DNA of 12,185 nucleotides from the NCBI GenBank assembly GCA_038240335.1, contig JBBSDV010000097.1, positions 1-12,185 of the forward strand, read 5' to 3'. The translations under genes and the position numbers were made by a program. Of this stretch, positions 1 to 7,104 are shown in pieces; position 1 is the stretch's first letter; every line of letters starts with the position of its first letter. The stretch comes from JBBSDV01 sp038240335 (GTDB lineage Bacteria; Chloroflexota; Dehalococcoidia; DSTF01; JACRBR01). The notes under the pieces were generated by a model that was not told where the DNA came from, searched no databases, and was given only the letters and a program-made list of their open reading frames with translations.

Positions 1-2430
1 AACCCGCTCCAGCAGTCAGACCTCGTGATCGACCACTCGGTGCAGGTCGACCAGTACGGCACTTCGGCGTCCTTCGCCTTCAACGCGGCGAAGGAGCTCG
101 AGCGGAACCGCGAGCGGTATGCGCTACTGCGCTGGGGCCAAGACGCCTTCAACAACTTCCGCGTCGTCCCGCCCGACACGGGCATCGTCCACCAGGTGAA
201 CCTCGAATTTCTCGCGAGCGTCGTCTTCGAGAAGCAGGAGGACGGCGCGCTCGTCGCCTACCCCGACACGCTCGTCGGCACGGACTCGCACACGACGATG
301 ATCAACGGCCTCGGCGTCCTCGGCTGGGGCGTCGGCGGCATCGAGGCGGAGGCCGCGATGCTCGGCCAGCCGATGCCGATGCTGACGCCCGCCGTCATCG
401 GTTTCAAGCTCACCGGCGCCCTCCGCGAGGGCACGACGGCGACCGACCTCGTGCTCGCCGTCACGCAGATGCTGCGAGCGAAGGGCGTCGTCGGCAAGTT
501 TGTCGAGTTCTACGGCCCGGGCCTCACGAGCCTGCCGCTTCCGGATCGCGCGACGATCGCCAACATGGCGCCGGAGTACGGCGCGACCATGGGCTTCTTC
601 CCGTGCGATGCCGAGACGCTGGCGTACCTACGATTCACCGGCCGGCCCGAACCCGTCGTCCAGCTCGTCGAGACGTACAACCGCGCCCAGGGACTCTTTC
701 GCACCGACGAGACGTCCGAGCCCCTCTTCTCCGACACGCTCGCACTCGATCTCGGCACCGTCGAATCGAGCATCGCCGGCCCGAAGCGGCCACAGGATCG
801 CGTGCGCGTTGCCGATGCGAAGCAGACCTGGCGCATGAATCTCGTCTCAATGCTCGAGGGTTCGGCGAACCTCGATCCAGCGAAGGTCGAGCGCTGGCTC
901 GGCGAGGGTGGCAGCGCCGACAAGCCGGTCAAAGAGATCGTCACGCCTGAGCCGACGGAGGGCATCTTCGAGCACATCCCCGTCACAAACAATGGGCAGA
1001 CATTCGAGCTGACGCACGGTTCCGTCGTCATCGCGGCGATCACCTCCTGCACGAACACCTCCAACCCGCAGGTGATGCTCGCGGCCGGGCTGCTCGCGCG
1101 GAACGCGGTCGAGCGCGGTCTCGCAACAAAGCCTTGGGTGAAGACGAGCCTTGCGCCGGGCTCGAAGGTCGTCACGGAGTACCTCAACGAAGCCGGTCTG
1201 ACGCCGTATCTCGAGCAGCTCGGCTTCTACCTCGTCGGCTATGGCTGCACGACCTGCATCGGCGCGTCGGGTCCGCTGCCCGAGCCGATCTCGCACGCAG
1301 TGCGCGAGGGCAACCTGATCGTCGCTTCGGTGCTATCCGGGAACCGGAACTTCGAGGGCCGCATCCAGCAGGAGGTGCGCGCGAACTATCTCGCGTCGCC
1401 ACCACTCGTCGTCGCCTACGCGCTCGCAGGCAAGATGGATATCGACTTGCACAACGAACCACTCGGCACCGGCAGCGATGGCGCGCCGGTCTACCTCCGC
1501 GACATCTGGCCGACGCTGCAGCAGATCCGCGACGCCGTCGCCACGTCGGTGAAGTCGGAGATGTTTCGCGAGAAGTACGCCTACGTCTTCGAAGGCGACG
1601 AGACATGGCGCGATCTCGAGATCCCGCGCGGCGATGCGTTCGCCTGGGATCCCGACTCGACCTACATCAAGAAGCCCCCGTACTTTGACGGTATCACGAC
1701 CGAGCCGCCGGCAACGACGGACATCACCGGCGCGCGCGTGCTCGCGTTGCTGGGCGATTCCGTGACGACAGATCACATCTCGCCGGCCGGCAACATCCCC
1801 GCGTCGACGCCCGCCGGCAAATACCTGATGCAGCATGAGGTTTCACCCGAGGACTTCAACACCTACGGCACCCGCCGCGGTAATCACGAGGTGATGGTGC
1901 GCGGCACGTTCGCTAATATCCGTCTCCGCAACCAGCTCGCACTCGGCTCCGAGGGCGGCGTCACGAAGCACCTTCCCGACGGCGAGCTCTTGTCGATCTT
2001 CGACGCCTCCGAGCGCTACCAGGCCGAGGGCGTGCCGCTGATCATCATCGCCGGCGCCGAGTACGGCTCGGGCTCATCGCGCGACTGGGCAGCGAAGGGC
2101 ACGGCGCTGCTCGGTGTCCGCGCTGTTATCGCGAAGAGCTACGAGCGCATCCACCGCAGCAATCTCGTCGGCATGGGCGTCCTGCCGCTGCAATTCGAGC
2201 CGGGGCAAGATCGCGATTCGCTCGTCCTCAGCGGCTTGGAACGCTACGACATCGAGGGCATCGGCGTCGCCCTGACGCCCGGCAAGCGGATGACGGTGCG
2301 CGTCACGGCCGACGACGGCGCGACGCGCAGCTTCTCCGTGATCTGCCGAATCGATACCCCGGTCGAGGTCGACTACTATAACCACGGAGGCATCCTGCCG
2401 TTCGTCCTGCGCAGCCTCGTCCGGCTGTAG
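1..2430 (+). CDS. acnA: Aconitate hydratase, AcnA/IRP type (5'-truncated by window edge)
   Basis: Interconverts citrate and isocitrate via cis-aconitate in the TCA cycle; cytosolic [4Fe-4S] enzyme. The frame is open from base 1 (reads NPLQQSDLVIDHSVQVD), so the start codon and about the first hundred residues lie outside the window; 809 residues are present against roughly 900 for the family. The three cluster cysteines are visible: SCTNTSNP (Cys codon 1048) and GCTTC (Cys codons 1246 and 1255). Substrate-binding stretches include GTDSHTTM near 280 and, in the C-terminal swivel domain, GDSVTTDHISPAGNI (about 1756-1800), NTYGTRRGNHEVM (about 1858) and EYGSGSSRDWAAKG (about 2059-2100). The frame is intact to a TAG at 2428. 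It converges on the methyltransferase with a 39-bp gap. Some AcnA-type proteins also bind RNA when the cluster is lost; nothing here shows whether this one does. Confidence 0.97.
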   Translation, partial: NPLQQSDLVIDHSVQVDQYGTSASFAFNAAKELERNRERYALLRWGQDAFNNFRVVPPDTGIVHQVNLEFLASVVFEKQEDGALVAYPDTLVGTDSHTTMINGLGVLGWGVGGIEAEAAMLGQPMPMLTPAVIGFKLTGALREGTTATDLVLAVTQMLRAKGVVGKFVEFYGPGLTSLPLPDRATIANMAPEYGATMGFFPCDAETLAYLRFTGRPEPVVQLVETYNRAQGLFRTDETSEPLFSDTLALDLGTVESSIAGPKRPQDRVRVADAKQTWRMNLVSMLEGSANLDPAKVERWLGEGGSADKPVKEIVTPEPTEGIFEHIPVTNNGQTFELTHGSVVIAAITSCTNTSNPQVMLAAGLLARNAVERGLATKPWVKTSLAPGSKVVTEYLNEAGLTPYLEQLGFYLVGYGCTTCIGASGPLPEPISHAVREGNLIVASVLSGNRNFEGRIQQEVRANYLASPPLVVAYALAGKMDIDLHNEPLGTGSDGAPVYLRDIWPTLQQIRDAVATSVKSEMFREKYAYVFEGDETWRDLEIPRGDAFAWDPDSTYIKKPPYFDGITTEPPATTDITGARVLALLGDSVTTDHISPAGNIPASTPAGKYLMQHEVSPEDFNTYGTRRGNHEVMVRGTFANIRLRNQLALGSEGGVTKHLPDGELLSIFDASERYQAEGVPLIIIAGAEYGSGSSRDWAAKGTALLGVRAVIAKSYERIHRSNLVGMGVLPLQFEPGQDRDSLVLSGLERYDIEGIGVALTPGKRMTVRVTADDGATRSFSVICRIDTPVEVDYYNHGGILPFVLRSLVRL

Positions 2431-2434
2431 TTCG

Positions 2435-2452
2435 CCGCTTGATGGTGAGCGG
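2435..2452. terminator. Weak hairpin between convergent genes
   Basis: CCGCT (2435-2439) pairs with AGCGG (2448-2452) around an 8-nt loop, in the 39-bp gap between the aconitase stop and the methyltransferase stop. A flanking TT/AA pair could extend the stem past a 2-nt bulge. There is no T-tract on either strand, so it is at best a weak bidirectional terminator; only its position favours the call. It is followed by a 7-bp tandem repeat, AACATCC, at 2453-2466. Confidence 0.25.
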
Positions 2453-2469
2453 AACATCCAACATCCGGC

Positions 2470-3315
2470 TCACTTCCAACCGATCGCCTGGCACCAGAAT
2501 CGCGCCCAGAACGCGCCTGCGTCGGTGCCCCACGCGCGCCATGCGCCGCTGATCGCGCCCAGATCGGCGGCGCTCGCGAGACCGAGGGCGACGACGTGCG
2601 CGATCAGCGGTGGCGACTCGTAGTAGCTGGCCCAGAACCCGCCCGTGCGTGCAGTCGTCTCCCTCGCGCCATCCGCATCGGCGATCACCGAGGCGGCGGT
2701 GCGCGCGAAGCCGGCATCCGCGAGCAGCGATCGCAGGCGCCGGCCAGCGTCGGACGTGCCGCCGCTGACGTGGCGCAGCCGGATCATCAGCTCAAAGGAG
2801 CGATCAAGCGCGGGCGACGACGGATGAATCAGACTGCCGGAGAGGTCGGCGTCCGCGACGCCGATGACACCTCCCGGCTTGAGGACCCGATGCAGTTCGG
2901 CGAGCGCCGCCAACGGATCGCTCAGGTGCTGCATGACGGCGTGCGAAAACGCCGCGTCAAACGTGTCGTCCGCGAAGGGCAGAGCGTAGATGCTGGCAGA
3001 TTCGAAGCGCGCATTCTCGACCCCGGCGTTTTTCGCCGCAGCTCTCGCTGATTCGATCGAGTGTTCGTTCAGGTCAATGCCGATCGCCTCCCCAACCTGA
3101 TCGCCGGATCCCCCCGCGACGGCGGTGGCGAGGCCGATCGTGATGCTGCCGGGCCCGCAGCCGGCGTCGAGTAGCCGCATGCCGGGCGTGACGTGCGGCA
3201 GCAGGAACGCGGCGTTCCGAACCGCTGTGCGGCGCGCGTGGGCGGGGCTGTGGCTCTCATGGAGCCATCGTTCGTAGGCGAGAGTCGTTGCCTCGACGTT
3301 CGTTTGGTGTTGCAT
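2470..3315 (-). CDS. Class I SAM-dependent methyltransferase (Methyltransf_11 / UbiE-like)
   Basis: Predicted 281-residue cytosolic methyltransferase; substrate unknown. The Rossmann fold is clear: motif I LLDAGCGPG (residues 48-56), acidic ribose-binding strand end GIDLN (79-83), motif II-like PFADDTFDAAFS (113-124) and post-II LHRVLKPGGVIG (141-152). I chose the ATG at 3315 because GGAGGAG (3321-3327 on the plus strand as ctcctcc) sits 5 nt upstream; the open frame runs on to 3411, but those 32 extra residues are Arg/Ala-rich and precede the strong ribosome-binding site. The fold resembles ubiquinone/menaquinone and small-molecule methyltransferases, and the C-terminal third (residues about 160-281) carries the specificity, which I cannot read. 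It lies downstream of the hydrolase on the same strand with a 280-bp gap, so co-transcription is possible but unproven. The name beyond 'methyltransferase' is not supportable. Confidence 0.9.
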   Translation of the reverse strand: MQHQTNVEATTLAYERWLHESHSPAHARRTAVRNAAFLLPHVTPGMRLLDAGCGPGSITIGLATAVAGGSGDQVGEAIGIDLNEHSIESARAAAKNAGVENARFESASIYALPFADDTFDAAFSHAVMQHLSDPLAALAELHRVLKPGGVIGVADADLSGSLIHPSSPALDRSFELMIRLRHVSGGTSDAGRRLRSLLADAGFARTAASVIADADGARETTARTGGFWASYYESPPLIAHVVALGLASAADLGAISGAWRAWGTDAGAFWARFWCQAIGWK

Positions 3316-3446
3316 TCCATCTCCTCCGTCGCGCGCGACGAGCGCCCGCGACGCATGGCGTCGCCGCGGAGCATCATGCGCCACGCGCGACGAAGCTGCG
3401 ATCGTGCGCAACCGCGAGCGTCGAGGAGCAGTCTCAGAGACGAATG

Positions 3447-3509
3447 CTAGAGGCGGCTCGAGGTGCGCACGCGCTTGCGATTGTCAGCGAACCCTGCGTT
3501 CCGGTTCAC
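3447..3509 (-). CDS. Candidate 20-residue micro-ORF with strong Shine-Dalgarno
   Basis: Reads GTG then NRNAGFADNRKRVRTSSRL and a TAG stop. The support is an excellent ribosome-binding site: the minus strand reads AGGGAGGT with GGAGG 5 nt before the GTG. The peptide is short, basic (five Arg, one Lys) and without recognisable motif. Its GTG overlaps the TGA of the preceding micro-ORF in a GTGA arrangement typical of translational coupling. It could also be a chance GTG after a purine-rich patch. No function is proposed. Confidence 0.3.
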   Translation of the reverse strand: MNRNAGFADNRKRVRTSSRL

Positions 3510-3595
3510 GCGCACCTCCCTTCTTTCCGAGTGTGAGGATCAAGCCGATGGCGCAGCGTAGCACGCAGCGCGAGGACTTCGGCAATACTCACCAT
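3506..3595 (-). CDS. Candidate 29-residue micro-ORF coupled to the hydrolase stop
   Basis: The hydrolase stop and this ATG overlap as TGATG (3597-3593), and its own TGA overlaps the start of the next micro-ORF. The peptide begins MVSIAEVLALRATLRHRLD and could form an amphipathic helix with a basic C-terminal end. Against it: third-position GC is only a little over half, well below the neighbours, and the ribosome-binding site is weak, so initiation would depend on coupling. It is listed because of the two linked overlaps; a chance ORF is quite possible. Confidence 0.22.
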   Translation of the reverse strand: MVSIAEVLALRATLRHRLDPHTRKEGRCA

Positions 3596-5205
3596 CACCG
3601 CGTCTGAAATGCGAGCGGCGGCACGGTCGCGATACACGAGCCGTCGGGTGAGTGCGACGGATCGTCGATGAACGCGGTGAAGATCGCGACGGCACAGCCG
3701 TGCCGGCCGTTGCCGGCGAACATGACGCCGTGACCGACACCGGGGAACTGGAAGAAATAGCTCCGCGAGAGTGTCACGGCGGCGAGCTTGCCCCAGGCGG
3801 GCGGTGTCACCGGATCGTACTCGCCGGCGAGCACGAGTGTGGGGATATCGCTGCTGACCGCTTCGTTTTCGCGCGCATCGGGCGCCGGCGTGCCCCATGC
3901 CGCGCAGAGATCGAGCAGGCGCTTCGTACTCGCGGCGTTCGTCGTGCCCACCTCGCCGTCGACGATCGGCTTGCGGACGTCCTTGTTGTCGTCCGCGACG
4001 ATCTGCGCCGTCGTAAACGGAATCTCCTCGTTGCAGTTGACCGATTGCGACATGCCGTCCGCGAAGTCATCGAATCGAAAGACCACGCTTTCCGCGAGCA
4101 GTTCGAGGATGCCGTTGTTGCCGTGGGCGATCGAGTCGATCGCGAAGGGGAGGATCCCGAGCAGCGACGTGTCGTACAGCGCCTGCCACACACCGGCCAT
4201 CAGCCGATCGCCCGTGACGACAACGCGCCCGACCGTGCCCGTCGCCGGATCCCGCGGCTCGACGACGATCGGTTCGCGGTTCAGCTTCGCAACGAGATCG
4301 AAGAACATCGTCTCGAGTTGCGGGAACGAGGCATCGCATGCCGCGTCGGCTTTGCAGCCCGAGAGGAGCGTGTCCAGCGCGCGCTCGAAGTTTCGCGCGC
4401 GTTCGGCATTTCCGTTCGCTTGCAGCGACAGCGTGGAATCGAGGACGACGCTGCGGAGATGCTGCGGCCGATCCCGCATCGCCGTCAGCGCGAGACGCGT
4501 GCCGTAGGAAACCCCAAACAGGTTGTAGTCGCCGTAGCCGAGCGCCGCCATCAGGTCGGCGATGTCGGCCGCGCTCTCGGCGCTGCTATAGGCGCTCAGT
4601 TCCGTACCGTCGGCGACGAGATGCTCACGGCAGGCGAGCACCGCGGCGACACGGCGGGGGTTCGCTTCGTCGGCGTCCGACCCGCCTGACTCGTTGAGGG
4701 CGAGCGAGTCGAGGAAGTTCTTCCGCACCTCCGGGCAGTACAGCCCCGGCCGCGAGAGGCCTGTGCCGCGCTGGTCGAAGAACACGATGTCGCGCTTCGA
4801 CTGAAACGGCGCGGCGAACTGACTGTCCCACCCCTGCATCTCGCTCGTCAACGCGGGACCGCCCGGGCCGCCGCTGAGGTACACGATCGGATCCGGTTGT
4901 GGCTCCGCAGCCGTCGACTTGAGGACGGCGGCGGCGAGCTTTACCGAGCGTGCCTCGGGATGCACGCGATTCTCTGGCACCGTTAGGAAGCCGCATCGCA
5001 CCTTCTCGACCGGTTGCCCATCGGGAAGGGAGAACGAGCATGCCGCATCCTCAAAGCTCGCTTGGTACGGCGCGGTCGTTGGCGACGGCACAGCCTTCGG
5101 CTTAGAGGATCCGCTGCACGCGAGGAGCAGTAGCGCTCCAAGCATGACGAGCAACGCGGGCAACGCGGGCAACGCGACGCGATGATCGTGGAGCGAGGTC
5201 AACAT
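3595..5205 (-). CDS. Secreted lipoprotein alpha/beta hydrolase, tripeptidyl aminopeptidase (TAP) type, peptidase family S33
   Basis: Predicted 536-residue extracytoplasmic serine hydrolase that removes short N-terminal peptides or hydrolyses related substrates; true specificity unknown. From the ATG at 5205 the N-terminus has a hydrophobic signal segment (about residues 10-29) ending in the lipobox LLAC with lipidated Cys30, then a Ser/Pro/Thr-rich linker. The catalytic domain shows the oxyanion-hole-type SGGPGGPA (111-118), DQRGTGLS (144-151), nucleophile elbow GVSYG with Ser233, Asp464 in GEYDPVTPP and His492 in GVGHG; the last two lie in the TAP-like C-terminal domain. Several Cys in the lid and C-terminus may form disulphides outside the cell. 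Upstream ATGs at 5229 and 5241 are in frame but would put extra residues before the signal peptide. TATCGT lies 7 nt before the chosen ATG with no good Shine-Dalgarno, suggesting a leaderless mRNA. Confidence 0.92.
   Translation of the reverse strand: MLTSLHDHRVALPALPALLVMLGALLLLACSGSSKPKAVPSPTTAPYQASFEDAACSFSLPDGQPVEKVRCGFLTVPENRVHPEARSVKLAAAVLKSTAAEPQPDPIVYLSGGPGGPALTSEMQGWDSQFAAPFQSKRDIVFFDQRGTGLSRPGLYCPEVRKNFLDSLALNESGGSDADEANPRRVAAVLACREHLVADGTELSAYSSAESAADIADLMAALGYGDYNLFGVSYGTRLALTAMRDRPQHLRSVVLDSTLSLQANGNAERARNFERALDTLLSGCKADAACDASFPQLETMFFDLVAKLNREPIVVEPRDPATGTVGRVVVTGDRLMAGVWQALYDTSLLGILPFAIDSIAHGNNGILELLAESVVFRFDDFADGMSQSVNCNEEIPFTTAQIVADDNKDVRKPIVDGEVGTTNAASTKRLLDLCAAWGTPAPDARENEAVSSDIPTLVLAGEYDPVTPPAWGKLAAVTLSRSYFFQFPGVGHGVMFAGNGRHGCAVAIFTAFIDDPSHSPDGSCIATVPPLAFQTR
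5151..5177. repeat. Three tandem copies of a 9-bp unit in the hydrolase signal peptide
   Basis: GCAACGCGG repeats at 5151, 5160 and 5169 (last copy ends in A). On the minus strand it encodes the repeated Ala-Leu-Pro part of the signal peptide. The unit keeps frame, so slippage would only lengthen or shorten the hydrophobic segment by three residues. Confidence 0.85.
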
Positions 5206-5212
5206 GCTGCAT

Positions 5213-5218
5213 ACGATA
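5213..5218 (-). promoter_or_regulatory. Candidate -10 box (TATCGT) for a leaderless hydrolase transcript
   Basis: On the minus strand TATCGT (TANNNT pattern) ends 7 nt before the ATG at 5205, the spacing expected if transcription starts at or next to the start codon. No convincing -35 is seen on this strand. TTGACA at 5223-5228 reads on the plus strand and would point toward comF, but it has only a poor -10 (CACGAT, 15-nt spacer). Confidence 0.35.
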
Positions 5219-5289
5219 CCTCTTGACATCGGTCCAGCCATCGCACGATCGCGCTCGCACTCGCCGCACACCGGCGTGTAGTCTCGGTG

Positions 5290-5979
5290 ATGGTCACTCT
5301 GCTCACCCGCGCATCACGCATCGCGCTCGACCTCGTCTTCCCGCCGCAGTGCGCTATCTGCCGCCGTCATGGTGCCATGCTCTGCGCCGAATGCGTCGCG
5401 CGCATGCCGCCCGCTGACGGGGCTCGCTGCGAACAATGCTGGAGCGCGTCGAGAACCAGTCCCTGCGCCGATTGCCACGCAACACTGCTCGCCTTTGAGT
5501 CAGTCCGATCGGCGTTCGTGTTCGACGGCGGCGCGCGCGAGGCCGTGCATCGATTCAAGTACCAGGGGCTGCATGCGCTCGCCGAGCCGATGGCCGAGCT
5601 GATGCTTGAGCGCGTCGAGGTTGCCAAGATCGACCTGATCGTGCCGGTGCCGCTGCATCGCCGCCGCGAGCGCGCGCGCGGCTACAACCAGGCGGCGCTG
5701 CTCGCGCGCGCGCTCGCCACGCATTCCGGCGCCCGTTGCGATGCCGCCGCCGCGCGTATCCGGGCGACAGCGCCGCTGTCGGCGACAACCCGCCGCGCCG
5801 AGCGGCTCGAGATCGTCCGCGGCGCATTCCAGGCGTTCCCGCAGCGTGTCGAGAATCGGCGCATTCTCCTCGTCGACGACGTGATCACAACCGGCGCGAC
5901 GCTCGATTCCTGCGCGCAATCGCTGCTTGACGCCGGAGCACGCAGCGTCCGGTGCGTCACCTGGGCGCGCACGGACTAG
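5290..5979 (+). CDS. comF: ComF family phosphoribosyltransferase-like protein
   Basis: A 229-residue ComF/GntX-type protein, a family linked to uptake or handling of single-stranded DNA in competent bacteria; the PRTase fold suggests nucleotide-related binding, but a defined reaction is not established. The N-terminus carries four CxxC pairs (about residues 21-24, 32-35, 47-50 and 59-62), consistent with zinc binding. A central VPVPLHRRRERARGYNQA stretch (about 119-136) is the ComF hallmark. The PRPP-loop motif LLVDDVITTGAT lies near 193-204. A GTG at 5287 is in frame directly before the ATG at 5290; I prefer the ATG because TAGTCT (5279-5284) sits 5 nt upstream and there is no Shine-Dalgarno. 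It is divergent from the hydrolase. No other competence gene is in the window. Confidence 0.93.
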   Translation: MVTLLTRASRIALDLVFPPQCAICRRHGAMLCAECVARMPPADGARCEQCWSASRTSPCADCHATLLAFESVRSAFVFDGGAREAVHRFKYQGLHALAEPMAELMLERVEVAKIDLIVPVPLHRRRERARGYNQAALLARALATHSGARCDAAAARIRATAPLSATTRRAERLEIVRGAFQAFPQRVENRRILLVDDVITTGATLDSCAQSLLDAGARSVRCVTWARTD

Positions 5980-6002
5980 CGATGCCGATCGCCCGACGGG
6001 CA

Positions 6003-6018
6003 GTGCCGATGCTGGCAC
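6003..6018 (+). terminator. Small hairpin after comF
   Basis: GTGCC (6003-6007) pairs with GGCAC (6014-6018) around a 6-nt loop, 23 nt after the comF stop. No T-run follows, so intrinsic termination is doubtful. The rest of the 263-bp comF-coaX gap shows no gene or further structure I can support. Confidence 0.2.
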
Positions 6019-6242
6019 GGGCGCGAATATGCGAGCGTCATCCCGGATCGCGCGCGAGAGAGAACCCGCTCCGGCAAATCCGCTTCCCGGCCGACGAGGC
6101 GCGGCGTTTAGCAACGAGACCGTCCGTATCGCTTCGGCGAGCCCGCGATCAACGCCCTCTAGTGGTCGACGCCCAGCGTCATAGCGCCGGTACGCGTATC
6201 AGAGGGCGGCATCGATATACTTCCGCACTGATTGGAGGATGG

Positions 6243-7016
6243 GTGCTACTGACGCTCGATATCGGCAACACGAACGTGACGATCGGCATTTTCGACGGCG
6301 CAAGAACTGTCGCCACTTGGCGCTTCGCGACGGACATCGAGCGCCTTGCCGACGAGTACGCCGTCATGCTCCTGGGCCTCTTACGCACCGAAGACATCGA
6401 TCCGAAGACCGTCGATCAGGCGGTGATGGCGAGCGTCGTGCCGGAGCTCGCGACTGTCTTCGAGCAACTCTGTTCGCGGTACTTTCACACGCAGCCGCTG
6501 ATCGTCGGCACGGGCACGAAGACGGGCGTGCGAGTGCTATATGACAACCCGCGCGAGGTCGGCGCCGATCGCATCGTCGACGTCGTCGCGGCGCTCCACG
6601 AATACGGTCCGCCGCCGCTAATCATCGTCGACGTCGGCACGGCGACGGTGTTCGACGCCGTCTCCGCAGATGGTGACTATCTCGGCGGTGCCATCGCGCC
6701 CGGCATCGGGCTCTCGTCGGAGGCGCTCTTCAGCCGCGCTGCGAAGCTCTATCGGGTGGAACTCGAGCGGCCGAAGACTGCTATAGGCAAGAACACGGTC
6801 GCCGCCGTGCAGTCCGGCACGCTGCTCGGGTACGTGGGCCTAATCGAGGGGATGATCGTGCGATTCAAGAAGGAGCTCGGCGGCACCGCGCGCGTCATCG
6901 CGACCGGCGGCTGGGCGCCGTTGATCGCGAAAGAGACGCACGTGTTCGACGCCGTCGACGCCGACCTCACCCTCAAGGGTCTGCGCCTGATCCATGACAT
7001 GAACGCGCGTTCTTAG
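6243..7016 (+). CDS. coaX: Type III pantothenate kinase
   Basis: Phosphorylates pantothenate to 4'-phosphopantothenate, the first step of CoA synthesis; the type III enzyme is insensitive to CoA feedback, needs a monovalent cation and acts as a cytosolic dimer. The 257 residues match the family's usual length. Visible motifs are the ATP phosphate loop DIGNTN (residues 6-11), the pantothenate-side and cation site GADRIVD (about 109-115), a second phosphate motif DVGTATVFD (about 130-138, usually DxGTATTxD), and the GGAIAPGI and ATGGWAPL segments. The start is GTG at 6243, just before the conserved strand, with GGAGG (6234-6238) 4 nt upstream. The nearby ATG at 6239 is in another frame. TATACT (6216-6221) is a plausible -10 box with no clear -35. 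coaBC follows in the same orientation after 88 bp and supplies the next two steps. Confidence 0.96.
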   Translation: MLLTLDIGNTNVTIGIFDGARTVATWRFATDIERLADEYAVMLLGLLRTEDIDPKTVDQAVMASVVPELATVFEQLCSRYFHTQPLIVGTGTKTGVRVLYDNPREVGADRIVDVVAALHEYGPPPLIIVDVGTATVFDAVSADGDYLGGAIAPGIGLSSEALFSRAAKLYRVELERPKTAIGKNTVAAVQSGTLLGYVGLIEGMIVRFKKELGGTARVIATGGWAPLIAKETHVFDAVDADLTLKGLRLIHDMNARS

Positions 7017-7104
7017 ATGCTGGAAATTCGATGCTCGGCAGCGCAGTTGACGCAACGGCTATCTGGAACGATGCCAGCCGGCCTCTCGAGGGCGTGTGGC
7101 GCAC

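Noticed and set aside
3316..3411. Longer methyltransferase start at 3411
   Set aside because: GGAGGAG lies 5 nt before the internal ATG at 3315, and the extra residues are low-complexity and basic.
5223..5249. TTGACA with CACGAT as a comF promoter
   Set aside because: The -35 is perfect but the spacer is 15 nt and the -10 matches only three of six bases; the TAGTCT box by the start codon is at least as plausible.
5952..6242. In-frame open extension of about 97 codons upstream of the coaX GTG
   Set aside because: The translation is Arg-rich and non-domain-like, CoaX proteins begin right at the DIGNTN strand, and GGAGG sits just before the GTG at 6243. Open frames without stops are common at this GC content.
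6239..6544. ATG at 6239 with its own open frame, close to the coaX ribosome-binding site
   Set aside because: The product is Arg/His-rich without motifs and overlaps the unmistakable CoaX frame.
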